A DNA stretch of 64,000 nucleotides from Kineosporia babensis (GTDB lineage: Bacteria > Actinomycetota > Actinomycetes > Actinomycetales > Kineosporiaceae). Shown one piece after another: positions 9,147 through 18,106 of the stretch. The notes beneath the pieces were generated by a model. That model was not told the DNA's origin. It searched no databases and was given only the letters and a program-made list of their open reading frames with translations. Position numbers and translations under genes: made by a program. How positions within the stretch are numbered: the first letter of the stretch is position 1; each line of letters begins with the position of its first letter. The stretch spans positions 1 through 64,000 of the forward strand of contig NZ_JAJOMB010000007.1 of the NCBI RefSeq assembly GCF_021129305.1, in the 5' to 3' direction.

Positions 9147-10334
9147 GTGATTCTGTGGCGAGAGGGCCGTGTCACGTCCGAACGGCGCGAATGGGACGGC
9201 GCGGTCGAGTACGAGGCCGAGGTGTACTCGGACGGGGTCTGGACCGCCTGCCGGGCCCTGGTCTACCCGTTGCTGGTGGGACGGCCGGTGCCGGGTCAGC
9301 GCGTGCTGCTGAACACCACCGCGCTGGAACGCGGGCTCGGCACCGGGGGTTACGCCCTGGTCGCGGCGATTCTGGACGATCTGCCACCGGATCCCCAGCG
9401 CGGTCCGGGGCATCTGGTCAAGGCCCGCTACACCCCGCTGCAGGCGATGGTGCTGGGGGTGGACGAGCAGGAGTCGCAGCATCACCAGGTGCTGGCCGAG
9501 GCGGACGACCTGTTCGGGATGCCGGTCGTGGTGGCCGATCTGCACAGTTCGCTGCCCGCGATCCTGGCCGGGCTACGGCAGGCGGCCCCGAGCGCGCGAG
9601 TGGCGTATGTCATGACCGACGGCGGGGCTTTGCCGGCCTGGTTCTCCCGCACCATCGCCGGGCTGCGGCACGCCGGCTGGCTGGACACCTGCATCACGGT
9701 GGGCCAGGCGTTCGGTGGTGATCTGGAAGCGGTCAGCGTGCACTCCGGGCTGCTGGCCGCCCGGCACGTCGCCCAGGTGGACGTGACGATCGTCAGCCAA
9801 GGGCCGGGAAATCTGGGAACCGGCACGAAGTGGGGCTTCTCCGGGGTGCAGGCCGGGGAGGTGCTCAACGCGACGTCGGTGCTGAACGGACGTCCGGTGG
9901 CCTGTCTGCGGGTCTCCGGGGCTGATGCGCGCGAGCGCCATCGCGGCGTCTCCCACCACTCCCTGACCGCTTACGGGCGGGTTGCGCTGGCGCCCGCCGA
10001 TGTTGTGGTGCCCGACTTCGGTTCACTGCTTGAGGACGAGCGGACGGCGCCGGCCGCTGTTGGCGGAAACCCCGAGTCGGCTGCGGTCGGGGACAACGCA
10101 GCTACTCCCCTGTCGCAGCTCGGACCTCTGATCGAGCGTCAGGTGGCAGGGCTGTTCGCGCCCGAGGGTAGGCACCGTGAGGTCCGCGTGGGAGTGGACG
10201 GGCTGATGGACGCGCTGCGCGAGTGCCCGGTGGGGCTTTCCACCATGGGCCGCAATCTCTCCGCCGACCCCTCGGCCTTCCTGGCCGCTGCTGCTGCCGG
10301 CCGCCACGCCGCCGCTCTCCTTACCAACTCCTGA
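9147..10334 (+). CDS. DUF3866 family protein
   Basis: 395-residue protein starting at GTG 9147. It matches the actinobacterial DUF3866 family: N-terminal beta-rich part (VEYEAEVYSDGVWTACRALVYP), the segment VVVADLHSSLPA, a glycine-rich stretch SQGPGNLGTGTKWGFSG, and a closing helix with ALREC. No catalytic role is known to me. It sits in reverse orientation inside the otherwise minus-strand Pup-proteasome run, 49 bp from pafB (divergent) and convergent with the FKBP gene across a strong terminator hairpin, so it is a separate unit. A metabolic enzyme fold is possible but unproven. Confidence 0.8.
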   Translation: MILWREGRVTSERREWDGAVEYEAEVYSDGVWTACRALVYPLLVGRPVPGQRVLLNTTALERGLGTGGYALVAAILDDLPPDPQRGPGHLVKARYTPLQAMVLGVDEQESQHHQVLAEADDLFGMPVVVADLHSSLPAILAGLRQAAPSARVAYVMTDGGALPAWFSRTIAGLRHAGWLDTCITVGQAFGGDLEAVSVHSGLLAARHVAQVDVTIVSQGPGNLGTGTKWGFSGVQAGEVLNATSVLNGRPVACLRVSGADARERHRGVSHHSLTAYGRVALAPADVVVPDFGSLLEDERTAPAAVGGNPESAAVGDNAATPLSQLGPLIERQVAGLFAPEGRHREVRVGVDGLMDALRECPVGLSTMGRNLSADPSAFLAAAAAGRHAAALLTNS

Positions 10335-10353
10335 TCCTGGCCAGAAGACAGCG

Positions 10354-10385
10354 AAGCGCCCCTCACCAGCTGGTGAGGGGCGCTT
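10354..10385. terminator. Bidirectional terminator hairpin
   Basis: Perfect 14-bp stem (AAGCGCCCCTCACC and its complement) around an AGCT loop, ending in TTTC on the plus strand. It lies between the convergent stops of the DUF3866 gene (10334) and the FKBP gene (10401). Confidence 0.9.
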
Positions 10386-10400
10386 TCGGTGCTGCTGAGA

Positions 10401-10781
10401 TCAGCGGGCGTCGACGAGGTCCACGACGAAGATCAGGGTCTCGTTCGGGCCGATCGCGCCACCGGCGCCGCGCGGGCCGTAGGCCATCTCCGGCGGGATC
10501 ACCAGACGGCGACGGCCACCGACGCGCATGCCGGCGATGCCCTGGTCCCAGCCGGCGATGACCTGGCCGACACCGAGCCGGAACTGCAGCGGCTCGCCCC
10601 GGTTCCAGGAGGCGTCGAACTCCTCGCCGGAGGAGAACGCCACCCCGACGTAGTGGGCCTTGATCGTGTTGCCCGCGGTGGCCTCCTGGCCCTCGCCGAC
10701 GATCTCGTCCGTGATCGTGAGCGTGGTCGGCGGCTGTCCCTCGGGGAACTCGATCTCCGGACGCTGGCGCTCAGGACTCAT
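10401..10781 (-). CDS. FKBP-type peptidyl-prolyl cis-trans isomerase (cytosolic)
   Basis: 126-residue single-domain FKBP that catalyses cis-trans isomerisation of prolyl bonds. Typical segments are AHYVGVAFSSGEEFDASW, PLQFRLGVGQVIAGWDQGI, GGRRRLVIPPEMAYG and LIFVVDLVD. There is no signal peptide, so it is cytosolic. It lies downstream of the FKBP lipoprotein and pafA on the same strand; prolyl isomerases near pafA are common in actinobacteria. A role in folding Pup-pathway clients is inference. Confidence 0.93.
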   Translation of the reverse strand: MSPERQRPEIEFPEGQPPTTLTITDEIVGEGQEATAGNTIKAHYVGVAFSSGEEFDASWNRGEPLQFRLGVGQVIAGWDQGIAGMRVGGRRRLVIPPEMAYGPRGAGGAIGPNETLIFVVDLVDAR

Positions 10782-10884
10782 GGGTTTCTCCTTGTGGTGA
10801 AGTGCTCGCCTCGGGCAGGCCGAGGCTAGGGCATCGCGATGGGTGGCTGTGTCAGGACCGGCTCAAGGCCGGTCCGCCCTCCGC

Positions 10885-11856
10885 TCAGCCGGTGGCGTCG
10901 AGGATGTCGACGACGAAGACCAGGGTGTCGGTGCCCTTGATGCCGGCCGCGGCCTGACCCTCGGCCCCGTAACCCTCGTCCGGCGGGACGACCAGCATGA
11001 TCTGGCTGCCCACGCGCTTGCCGACCAGGCCCTTGTCCCAGCCGGAGATGACCCGGCCGGCGCCGATCGCGAAGCTCGCGGGCGCACCGTTCTTCCAGGA
11101 CGAGTCGAAGGACTTGCCGCCCGGCCAGATCACGCCGGTGTAGTGCACCGAGATGGTCTGGCCCTTCTCGACCTTCTTGCCCTTGCCCTCGATCAGCGGC
11201 TGCACGACCAGCGACTCCGGCGCCTTGCCGTCCGGCACCGTGATCGTCGGCTCGCCGTTCTTGGCCAGCTCGACGGTAGGCAGGCCGCTCTTGGCCTTGA
11301 CCTTGTCGCCGGTGGCGCGCTTGAGCACGTCGGAGGCACCCTCCACGTCGATCACGAAGACCAGCGTGTCGGTCGGGCCGATCCCCGCGGACGAGACGCC
11401 CTGGGTGCCGTAGCCGTCGGCCGGCGGGATCGTGATCAGCATCCGGGAGCCGACGTTGGCGCCGACCAGGCCGCTGACGAAGCCCTTGATCAGCTGGCCG
11501 TCCTCCAGGGTGAAGGCGGCCGGGCCGTTGTCGTAGGAGCTGTCGAAGGTCTCGCCGTCGGCACCGTTGATGCCCACGTAGTTGACCGTGACCCGCTGAC
11601 CGGCCTCGACCTTCTTGCCGTCGCCCTCGGAGATCACCTTGGGCGTGGTCTTCTCGGTCGAGAACGGCGTGGGCACCTCGACCTTCGGGGTCTCGCCGAA
11701 CTTGCCGGAGACCTCGATGGCGTTGATGTCGGTCGTCGTGGTGGCGGCCTGCTCCTCGCCCCCGCCGCCCGAGGACGCACTGGAGCAACCGGAGACCACG
11801 GCCGCAGCGGCTACGAGAACCGCGCCGGCCCGCAACAGGGATTGGCGTGAGAGCAC
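10885..11856 (-). CDS. Lipoprotein with two tandem FKBP domains
   Basis: 323-residue exported prolyl isomerase. The GTG at 11856 gives a lipoprotein signal peptide (SRQSLLRAGAVLVAAAAVV) with lipobox VSGC, lipidated Cys24. Two FKBP domains follow: about residues 75-175 (VNYVGINGADGETFDSSYD, IKGFVSGLVG, YGTQGVSSAGIGPTDTLVFVIDV) and 215-323 (VHYTGVIWPGGKSFDSSW, VISGWDKGLVG, YGAEGQAAAGIKGTDTLVFVVDIL). It would act on the outer face of the membrane, perhaps on proteins emerging from Tat or Sec. Encoded right after pafA, although Pup conjugation is cytosolic. The longer frame to 11973 would bury the signal peptide. Confidence 0.92.
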   Translation of the reverse strand: MLSRQSLLRAGAVLVAAAAVVSGCSSASSGGGGEEQAATTTTDINAIEVSGKFGETPKVEVPTPFSTEKTTPKVISEGDGKKVEAGQRVTVNYVGINGADGETFDSSYDNGPAAFTLEDGQLIKGFVSGLVGANVGSRMLITIPPADGYGTQGVSSAGIGPTDTLVFVIDVEGASDVLKRATGDKVKAKSGLPTVELAKNGEPTITVPDGKAPESLVVQPLIEGKGKKVEKGQTISVHYTGVIWPGGKSFDSSWKNGAPASFAIGAGRVISGWDKGLVGKRVGSQIMLVVPPDEGYGAEGQAAAGIKGTDTLVFVVDILDATG

Positions 11857-11912
11857 GTTCGACCTTCGTCGTGGGAAAGGGACGCCGAACACCCTAAGGC
11901 ATGATCCTGGGC

Positions 11913-13274
11913 TCACATGCTCTGGATCAGCCGCTCGACGCGCTCGTCCACCGAGCGGAACGGGTCCTTGCACAGCACGGTGCGCTGCGCCTGGTCGTTC
12001 AGCTTCAGGTGCACCCAGTCCACGGTGAAGTCGCGGCGGCGTTCCTGGGCCTTGCGGACGAAGTCACCCCGCAGTTTGGCCCGGGTGGTCTGCGGCGGCA
12101 CCGACGTGGCCTCGAACACCTCGATGTCGGCCCCGACCCGCTCGACCATGCCCTTCTTCATCAGCAGGTAGTGCAGTCCGCGTTCCCGGTGGATGTCGTG
12201 GTAGGCCAGATCGATCCGGGCGATCCGGGGCGAGGACAGCGGCAGGTTGTGCTTGGCCCGGTAGCGCTCGATCAGCCGGTGCTTGATCACCCAGTCCAGC
12301 TCCCGGTCGACCAGCGACAGGTCGCCGGTGGAGACCGCCCGCAGCCCGCGCTCCCACAGGTCGAGAACCCGCTTGACCGTGTCGGTCTGCAGCCCGCGGC
12401 TCTCCACGAAGTCCTTGGCCCGGGCCAGGTACTCCTCCTGGATCTCCAGCGCGGTGGCCTCGCGGCCGTTGGCCAGGCGGACCTTGCGCCGGCCGGTCAG
12501 GTCGTGGCTGATCTCGCGGATCGCCCGGATCGGGTTCTCCAGGGTGTGGTCGCGCAGCACCACCCCGGCCTCGATCATCCGCAGCACCAGGTCGGTGGCG
12601 CCGACCTTGAGCATCGTGGTGGTCTCGGACATGTTCGAGTCGCCGACGATGACGTGCAGGCGCCGGTAGCGCTCGGCGTCGGAGTGCGGCTCGTCGCGGG
12701 TGTTGATGATCGGCCGCGAGCGGGTGGTGGCGCTGGAGACGCCCTCCCAGATGTGGTCGGCCCGCTGGGAGAGGCAGTACACCGCCCCGCGCGGGGTCTG
12801 CAGCACCTTGCCCGCCCCGACCAGGATCTGCCGGGTGACCAGGAACGGGATCAGGATGTCGGACATCCGGCCGAACTCGCCGTGCCGCGAGACCAGGTAA
12901 TTCTCGTGGCAGCCGTAGGAGTTGCCGGCCGAGTCGGTGTTGTTCTTGAACAGGAAGACGTCGCCGGCGATGCCCTCTTCGTGCAGCCGGCGCTCGGCGT
13001 CGACCTGCAGGCCCTCGAGGATCCGCTCACCCGCGCGGTCGTGAACGACCAGGTGGCGGACGTCGTCGCACTCGGGGGTGGCGTACTCGGGGTGCGATCC
13101 GACATCGAGGTACAGCCGGGCACCGTTGCGGAGGAAGACATTGCTTGAGCGGCCCCAGGAGACGACCTTACGGAACAGGTAACGGGCCACCTCGTCGGGC
13201 GACAGCTTGCGCTGGCCCTCGAAGGCGCACGTGACCCCGTATTCCGTCTCCAGCCCGAAGATTCGGCGGTCCAT
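11913..13274 (-). CDS. pafA: Pup--protein ligase PafA
   Basis: 453-residue Pup ligase of the carboxylate-amine ligase (glutamine synthetase-like) fold. It activates the C-terminal glutamate of deamidated Pup with ATP and joins it to substrate lysines. Key motifs: [14 protein letters not shown] with catalytic glutamates, [17 protein letters not shown] with the active-site Asp, [17 protein letters not shown] and IINTRDEPH. The end [18 protein letters not shown] is nearly identical in mycobacteria. Start at ATG 13274 fits the family length. An in-frame ATG at 13421 overlaps the prcA stop and would add 49 residues. Confidence 0.97.
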   Translation of the reverse strand: MDRRIFGLETEYGVTCAFEGQRKLSPDEVARYLFRKVVSWGRSSNVFLRNGARLYLDVGSHPEYATPECDDVRHLVVHDRAGERILEGLQVDAERRLHEEGIAGDVFLFKNNTDSAGNSYGCHENYLVSRHGEFGRMSDILIPFLVTRQILVGAGKVLQTPRGAVYCLSQRADHIWEGVSSATTRSRPIINTRDEPHSDAERYRRLHVIVGDSNMSETTTMLKVGATDLVLRMIEAGVVLRDHTLENPIRAIREISHDLTGRRKVRLANGREATALEIQEEYLARAKDFVESRGLQTDTVKRVLDLWERGLRAVSTGDLSLVDRELDWVIKHRLIERYRAKHNLPLSSPRIARIDLAYHDIHRERGLHYLLMKKGMVERVGADIEVFEATSVPPQTTRAKLRGDFVRKAQERRRDFTVDWVHLKLNDQAQRTVLCKDPFRSVDERVERLIQSM

Positions 13275-13417
13275 TCCCTTACTGTAGGTGCCTTCTCGCC
13301 CATTAGCACCAGTACGGGGCACTGCGTTAATCGTGGAGTTACCTACGGGGAGCCCGGAGATGTCGCTGCCGGGCCCGGCGAGCCCCCTCTCGCCGGGACC
13401 GAACGGCAGCGATCCGC

Positions 13418-14287
13418 TCATGCGTCCGGTCCGCCCTCGGGGTGGCCGGGCTGCTGGTCGGGCTCGGTCGAGACCGGATCGCCCGGCGCCGGAACCGGTT
13501 TCGCCGGAGCTTGGGGCGACTGCTCGCCGGTCAGCGTGTCGTGCGCTCCCGGCCGGGCGTCGTCGCTGCTGGGCACGTCGGTGGTCGGGTCGTCCGGGGC
13601 CAGCAGGGCCTCGAGCAGATGGCCGCCGAGCCGGCGGAACGCCCGCCGGGGCCGGGCCCGGTCGAGCACCGCGACCTCGAGCCGGTCCGGGGTGAGGGTG
13701 CGGTCGGCGCCGTTGCTGTGGTCGCGGCCCAGCATCTCGACCGCCAGCGTGAGCGCCGCCGACAACGTCAGTCCGGGCTGCCAGCGTTCCTGCATGCCGG
13801 TGGTGATGGTGTCGGCCTGACCGCCCATCACCACGAAACCCTGCTCGTCGGCGACGGATCCGTCGTAGGTGAGGCGGTAGATCTGGTCCTGCTCCGGGGT
13901 CCGGCCGACCTCGGCGACCGCGATCTCCACCTCCATCGGCTTGGAGTCCTGGGTGAAGACGTTGCCCATGATCTGGGCGTACGCGTTGGCCAGGCCCCGG
14001 GCCGTGACGTCGCTGCGGTCGTAGGAGTACCCGCGCAGGTCGGCGTAGCGCACGCCGGCCACCCGCAGGTTCTCGAACTCGTTGTAGCGGCCCGCCGCGG
14101 CGAACGCGATCCGGTCGTAGATCTCGCTGATCTTGTGCAGCGAGCGCGAGGCGTTCTCGGCGACGAAGGCGATGCCGTTGTCGTAGGCCAGCACGATGAC
14201 CGGCCGGCCCCGGGCGATGTTGCGCCGGGCGTAGTCGGCCTTGTCCTTCTGCTGCTGCTCGGGCGGGACGTAGAAGGGCATGCTCAT
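13418..14287 (-). CDS. prcA: Proteasome subunit alpha PrcA
   Basis: 289-residue alpha subunit forming the outer gating rings of the 20S core. N-terminal [37 protein letters not shown] is the family hallmark; the N-terminal segment closes the gate. The C-terminal about 60 residues ([12 protein letters not shown] onward) are a proline/acid-rich extension of low complexity. The ATG overlaps the prcB stop by 4 bp, coupling the subunits in equal amounts. No catalytic threonine is expected. Confidence 0.97.
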   Translation of the reverse strand: MSMPFYVPPEQQQKDKADYARRNIARGRPVIVLAYDNGIAFVAENASRSLHKISEIYDRIAFAAAGRYNEFENLRVAGVRYADLRGYSYDRSDVTARGLANAYAQIMGNVFTQDSKPMEVEIAVAEVGRTPEQDQIYRLTYDGSVADEQGFVVMGGQADTITTGMQERWQPGLTLSAALTLAVEMLGRDHSNGADRTLTPDRLEVAVLDRARPRRAFRRLGGHLLEALLAPDDPTTDVPSSDDARPGAHDTLTGEQSPQAPAKPVPAPGDPVSTEPDQQPGHPEGGPDA

Positions 14288-15102
14288 CGGGCGTCGCCTC
14301 GCTCGCTCAGGGTCCGGAAGGCGGCCTCGGTCTCGTCCTGGCCGAGCCGGTGGTACCCCTCGGCGGTGACCACCGAGATCGTCGGGTAGATCCGCCGCCC
14401 GACGTCCGAGCCGCCGGTGGCCGAGTCGTCGTCCGCCGCGTCCTGCAGCGACTCCAGGACCACCTGGACCGCGTCGTCGGCCGACATCCCGGTGCGCCAG
14501 CGCTTCTTCAGCGAGCCCTTGGCGAACAGCGAGCCGGAGCCGGTGCTGTGGTAGCTGTGCTCCTCGTAGCGGGCGCCGCTGACGTCGTAGGAGAAGATCC
14601 GCCCGACGTTGCGGTCCAGGTCGTAGCCGGCGTACAGCGGCACCACGGCCAGGCCCTGCATGGCCAGCGGCAGATTGCCGCGCAGCATGGTGGCCAGCCG
14701 GTTGGCCTTGCCGTCGAGGGACATCAGGGTGCCCTCGATCTTCTCGTAGTGCTCCAGCTCGACCTGGAACAGCTTCATCATCTCGATCGCCGGGCCGACG
14801 GTGCCGGAGATCCCGACGCAGGAGTAGTCGTCGGCCGGGTAGACCTTCTCCATCTCCCGGTGGGCGATGTAGTTGCCCATCGTGGCGCGCCGGTCCCCGC
14901 CCATCACCACCCCGCCCTCGAAGGTGGCGGCGACGATCGTGGTGGCGTGCGGCAACTCGGGCATGACGGCTCCGGCGGGCAGCTGACGGCCCGGTAGGAG
15001 GTGCTCGGCGTGGGCGGCGAGGAAATCCGTGAACGAGGAGTTGCCCGGGGTGAAGAACGCCTCCGGCAACCGCCCCTCACGGAAGGAGTCGGCAGCAGTC
15101 AC
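14284..15102 (-). CDS. prcB: Proteasome subunit beta PrcB
   Basis: 272-residue proteolytic beta subunit. A 53-residue propeptide is followed by [21 protein letters not shown], so Thr54 should become the N-terminal nucleophile after self-cleavage. The [27 protein letters not shown] and [13 protein letters not shown] segments are typical of actinobacterial PrcB. It is preceded by pup with a 142-bp gap that contains a strong hairpin, and overlaps prcA by 4 bp. Confidence 0.97.
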   Translation of the reverse strand: MTAADSFREGRLPEAFFTPGNSSFTDFLAAHAEHLLPGRQLPAGAVMPELPHATTIVAATFEGGVVMGGDRRATMGNYIAHREMEKVYPADDYSCVGISGTVGPAIEMMKLFQVELEHYEKIEGTLMSLDGKANRLATMLRGNLPLAMQGLAVVPLYAGYDLDRNVGRIFSYDVSGARYEEHSYHSTGSGSLFAKGSLKKRWRTGMSADDAVQVVLESLQDAADDDSATGGSDVGRRIYPTISVVTAEGYHRLGQDETEAAFRTLSERGDAR

Positions 15103-15202
15103 AGGCGAAACCCTATCCAGACGGGCGAGGTTCGCTCACCGGGAAAACCAGAGAAGTTTTCCGCGCGCGGCGAACGTCGTGGGTGATCAGGGGCGGCAGC
15201 GG

Positions 15203-15231
15203 GGGTGCGCCGGGCGGTACCCGGCGCACCC
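15203..15231 (-). terminator. Hairpin between pup and prcB
   Basis: Perfect 12-bp inverted repeat (GGGTGCGCCGGG at 15203-15214, complement at 15220-15231) with a 5-nt loop in the pup-prcB gap on the minus strand. It could be a partial terminator or an mRNA processing/stability element that raises Pup output over proteasome subunits. Confidence 0.65.
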
Positions 15232-15244
15232 GTGAGGGCTGCCG

Positions 15245-15445
15245 TCACTGGCCGCCCTTCTGAACGAACCCCTTGACGAACTCCTCGGCGTTGCTCTCCA
15301 GGACGTCGTCGATCTCGTCGAGGATCGCGTCCACGTCGGCGTCCGTGGTCTGGGCCGCCGGGGCTGCGGGCGGGGCCTCCGGGGCCGCGTCGTCGGCGGG
15401 CTCTTCGTCGCGTCGGGTCGGGCGCTGCTGTTCCTGGCCGGCCAT
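15245..15445 (-). CDS. pup: Prokaryotic ubiquitin-like protein Pup
   Basis: 66-residue intrinsically disordered tag. It starts MAGQEQQRPTRRDEE and ends EEFVKGFVQKGGQ. The C-terminal GGQ means Dop must deamidate Gln to Glu before PafA can use it. The helix-forming core (DVDAILDEIDDVLESNAEEFV) binds the Mpa coiled coils. An upstream in-frame ATG at 15475 would add ten residues; ATG 15445 gives the normal family length. Confidence 0.97.
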   Translation of the reverse strand: MAGQEQQRPTRRDEEPADDAAPEAPPAAPAAQTTDADVDAILDEIDDVLESNAEEFVKGFVQKGGQ

Positions 15446-15576
15446 GACTGCCTCCTGCGCTCTGAATGAGTGCACTTCCTTGCAGTGATCCTAAGCATGT
15501 GCCAGCGGTTTCGGCGCGTGCCATTCCCCACTACTCGGAAGAAATTACCCACCCGACAACACTGTCGGCGCCGGAT

Positions 15577-17097
15577 TCACTCCGCCGCGAGGGCGTCCAC
15601 CAGCTCCGCCGCTGTCTCGCAGCGCTGCAGCAGGGCCTCCACGTGCTCGCGGGTGCCCCGGGACGGGTCCAGGGTGGGCACCCGCTGCAGGGCGCCCCGG
15701 CCGGGGATGTCGAAGATGACCGAGTCCCAGGACGCGGCGGCGATGTTCTCGCCGTAGCGGGCCAGGCAGCGGCCCCGGAAGTAGGCCCGGGTGTCGTGCG
15801 GGGGCTCGTGCACCGCCTCGGCGATCTCGGCGTCGGTCACCACCCGCTCGACCTGCCCGCGCGAGGCCAGCCGGTGGTACAGCCCCTTCTCCGGCCGGAC
15901 GTCGGAGTACTGCAGGTCGATCAGCTGCAGCCGGGCGGCGTCCCAGTTCAGGTTCTCGCGGTTGCGGAAGCCCTCGAGCAGGCGCAGCTTGGCCACCCAG
16001 TCCAGTTCCCGGGCGCACAGCATCGGGTCCTCGCCGAGCCGGCTCAGCACGTTCTCCCACCGCTGGAGGACGTCGGTGGTTGCCTCGTCCGCGTCGCTGC
16101 CGTACCGGTCGCTCACGTAGGCGCTGATCTGCTCGAAGAACAGCCACTGTAGTTCCACCGCGGTCATCGAGCGGCCGTCGCGCAGGGTCAGGTGCTGCTT
16201 CAGCGTGGGGTCGTGCGAGATGTCGTGCAGGGTGCCGACCGGGCGCTCGAGCGAGAGGTCCTGGGTGAACGCCGCGTCCTCGATCATCTGCAGCACCAGG
16301 TTGGTGGTGCCGACCTTGAGCAGGGTGGCGACCTCGCACAGGTTGGCGTCGCCGATGATCACGTGCAGCCGGCGGAACCGGTCGGCGCTGGCGTGCGGCT
16401 CGTCCCGGGTGTTGATGATCGGCCGCTTCAGCGTGGTCTCCAGGCCCACCTCGACCTCGAAGAAGTCTGCCCGCTGGGAGATCTGGAAGCCGGTGCCGGT
16501 GCCGTCCTGGCCCAGGCCGACCCGGCCGGCCCCGGTGAACACCTGCCGGGTGACGAAGAACGGGGTGAGGTACTTGACCACGTCGGCGAACGGCGTGGAG
16601 CGGCGCATCAGGTAGTTCTCGTGGGTGCCGTAGGAGGCACCTTTGTTGTCGGTGTTGTTCTTGTACAGGTTCACGTCGCCCAGACCCGGGTTGGCCGCGA
16701 TCCGCCGGCAGGCCTGCAGCATCACCTGCTCGCCGGCCTTGTCCCAGAGCACCACGTCGCGCGGGCTGGTGACCTCGGGCGAGGAGTACTCCGGGTGCGC
16801 GTGGTCGACGTACAGCCGGGCGCCGTTGGTGAGGATGACGTTGGCCAGGCCCGGGTCCTCCGGGGCGTCGGTGAGCTGGCTGGCGTGCGCGGTGTCGCGG
16901 CTGATCTCCCAGCCGCGGGCGTCGCGCAGCGGGGCCTCGTCCTCGTAGTCCCAGCGGGCCCGGCCCACCCGGCTGCCCAGCGGCGCCGCGTATGCGTTGA
17001 CCACCTGGGACGACATCAGCATCGCGTTGGCGGCGGGATCGCCCGGGGCCGAGACCCCGTACTCGGTCTCGATCCCCATCACCCGGCGCGCGCTCAT
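15577..17097 (-). CDS. dop: Pup deamidase/depupylase Dop
   Basis: 506-residue Dop, a homologue of PafA with the same glutamine synthetase-like fold. It deamidates the C-terminal Gln of Pup and also removes Pup from substrates. Seen: [16 protein letters not shown], the Dop loop region just after ([17 protein letters not shown]), [16 protein letters not shown] with the nucleophilic Asp of the family, [17 protein letters not shown] and [20 protein letters not shown]. It heads the dop-pup-prcBA-pafA run. Direct repeats lie upstream at 17231-17280. Confidence 0.97.
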   Translation of the reverse strand: MSARRVMGIETEYGVSAPGDPAANAMLMSSQVVNAYAAPLGSRVGRARWDYEDEAPLRDARGWEISRDTAHASQLTDAPEDPGLANVILTNGARLYVDHAHPEYSSPEVTSPRDVVLWDKAGEQVMLQACRRIAANPGLGDVNLYKNNTDNKGASYGTHENYLMRRSTPFADVVKYLTPFFVTRQVFTGAGRVGLGQDGTGTGFQISQRADFFEVEVGLETTLKRPIINTRDEPHASADRFRRLHVIIGDANLCEVATLLKVGTTNLVLQMIEDAAFTQDLSLERPVGTLHDISHDPTLKQHLTLRDGRSMTAVELQWLFFEQISAYVSDRYGSDADEATTDVLQRWENVLSRLGEDPMLCARELDWVAKLRLLEGFRNRENLNWDAARLQLIDLQYSDVRPEKGLYHRLASRGQVERVVTDAEIAEAVHEPPHDTRAYFRGRCLARYGENIAAASWDSVIFDIPGRGALQRVPTLDPSRGTREHVEALLQRCETAAELVDALAAE

Positions 17098-17507
17098 CGC
17101 GGCGCCGTCCGGTTGCTGCTGCCCGCGCCGCTGCGGCTACCGCCCCTGCTGGTTGCGCTCATGAACCCAGCCTAAGAGACGCTCCCCACACCCGCCGGGT
17201 CGCCCACGTCACGTCTTCTCTCCTCGCCCTCCCCAGCCCAAGTCGCATTCCCCAGCCCAAGTCGCCTTCACCAGCCTGAGTAGCGGCGGAAGCGCCGGAA
17301 AGCTGCTTCTGCTGCTTCCACGGCTGGTGAACCTGCGGGGATGGCGGGTTCCTGGCCGGTTAGGGTCAGGTGAATGTGGCTCGGTGGCTACTGTGCGGGG
17401 GCAGGAGCACGGTGCGTGATGAGGGACGGGTTGCTGGTGACCGGTCGCGGCGCGTTGTGTGCGGCATCCGCCGCCGAAGAGTGTGGAAGCGAAGGAGTCT
17501 TACGGTC
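17098..17507. other. Divergent promoter region between dop and the DUF3054 gene
   Basis: About 410 bp with no convincing gene. It contains a cluster of direct repeats (17231-17280) and, at 17491-17497, the GAAGGAG ribosome-binding site of the DUF3054 gene. Promoters for dop (minus) and the DUF3054 gene (plus) are expected here; no clear consensus hexamers are visible. Confidence 0.5.
17231..17280. repeat. 19-bp direct repeats upstream of dop
   Basis: Two near-identical 19-bp units (CCCCAGCCCAAGTCGC core) at 17231-17249 and 17250-17268, then a diverged third copy (CACCAGCCTGAGT) from 17269. They are back to back with no spacer and lie about 135-185 bp upstream of the dop start. Possibly a regulator-binding array, or a neutral tandem repeat. 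Confidence 0.6.
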
Positions 17508-17939
17508 ATGGTCCCCTCCCCTGCCCGGCCGAACCCGCGGGCGCTCGCGGTCGCCGCCCTGGCCGATCTGGCCTGCGTTCTGGTGTTCGTGGCGATCGGC
17601 CGCAACTCGCACGAAGCGGGCTTCACCCTGGTCGGCCTGGTCACCACCGGCTGGCCGTTCTGGGTCGGGGTGGCGGGTGGCTACGTGGGGGTACTGGCCT
17701 TCCGGCTGGCTCCGGCCGCGCTCACCGGTGCCGCCATGGTGCTGATGAAGACCCTGGTGATCGGCATGATCCTGCGCAGCGTGGTGCAGAACGACGGCAC
17801 GCCGGTCTCGTTCGTGGTGGTCAGCACGATCTTCCTCGCCGTCACCATGCTGGGCTGGCGGTTCGCCGCCCGCTACCTGGCGCTGCGGCAGCTGCGCTCG
17901 GGGGCCGGTACCGCGCGGCAGCCGGAACGGGTTGCCTGA
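17508..17939 (+). CDS. DUF3054 family membrane protein
   Basis: 143-residue protein with four hydrophobic segments (VAALADLACVLVFVAIG, GLVTTGWPFWVGVAGGYVGVLAF, LTGAAMVLMKTLVIGMIL, FVVVSTIFLAVTMLGW). It matches actinobacterial DUF3054 proteins, including the early ADLACVLVFVAIGRxSH motif. The ATG at 17508 has GAAGGAG ten bases upstream; the open frame further upstream (from 17370) is arginine-rich and not family-like. Function unknown; an integral membrane protein transcribed away from dop and convergent with mpa. Confidence 0.8.
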   Translation: MVPSPARPNPRALAVAALADLACVLVFVAIGRNSHEAGFTLVGLVTTGWPFWVGVAGGYVGVLAFRLAPAALTGAAMVLMKTLVIGMILRSVVQNDGTPVSFVVVSTIFLAVTMLGWRFAARYLALRQLRSGAGTARQPERVA

Positions 17940-18059
17940 ACCAGACCTCATATGCCCGCCCGGCGGCTACCCGGCCAGTTCGCCGGTCGGGGTTCTCAAC
18001 GCTTGGCGGCGCCAGGGTGACCCGACCGCTCGACCCAACCACAAACGTCCCGAAGCAAG

Positions 18060-18095
18060 AACGGCCGGCCCACCTGCGAAGGTGAGCCGGCCGTT
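18060..18095. terminator. Bidirectional terminator hairpin
   Basis: 10-bp outer stem (AACGGCCGGC / GCCGGCCGTT) plus an inner CACCT/AGGTG stem, flanked by TTT on the plus strand. It lies between the convergent stops of the DUF3054 gene (17939) and mpa (18107). Confidence 0.85.
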
Positions 18096-18106
18096 TCAGC
18101 AGGGAA

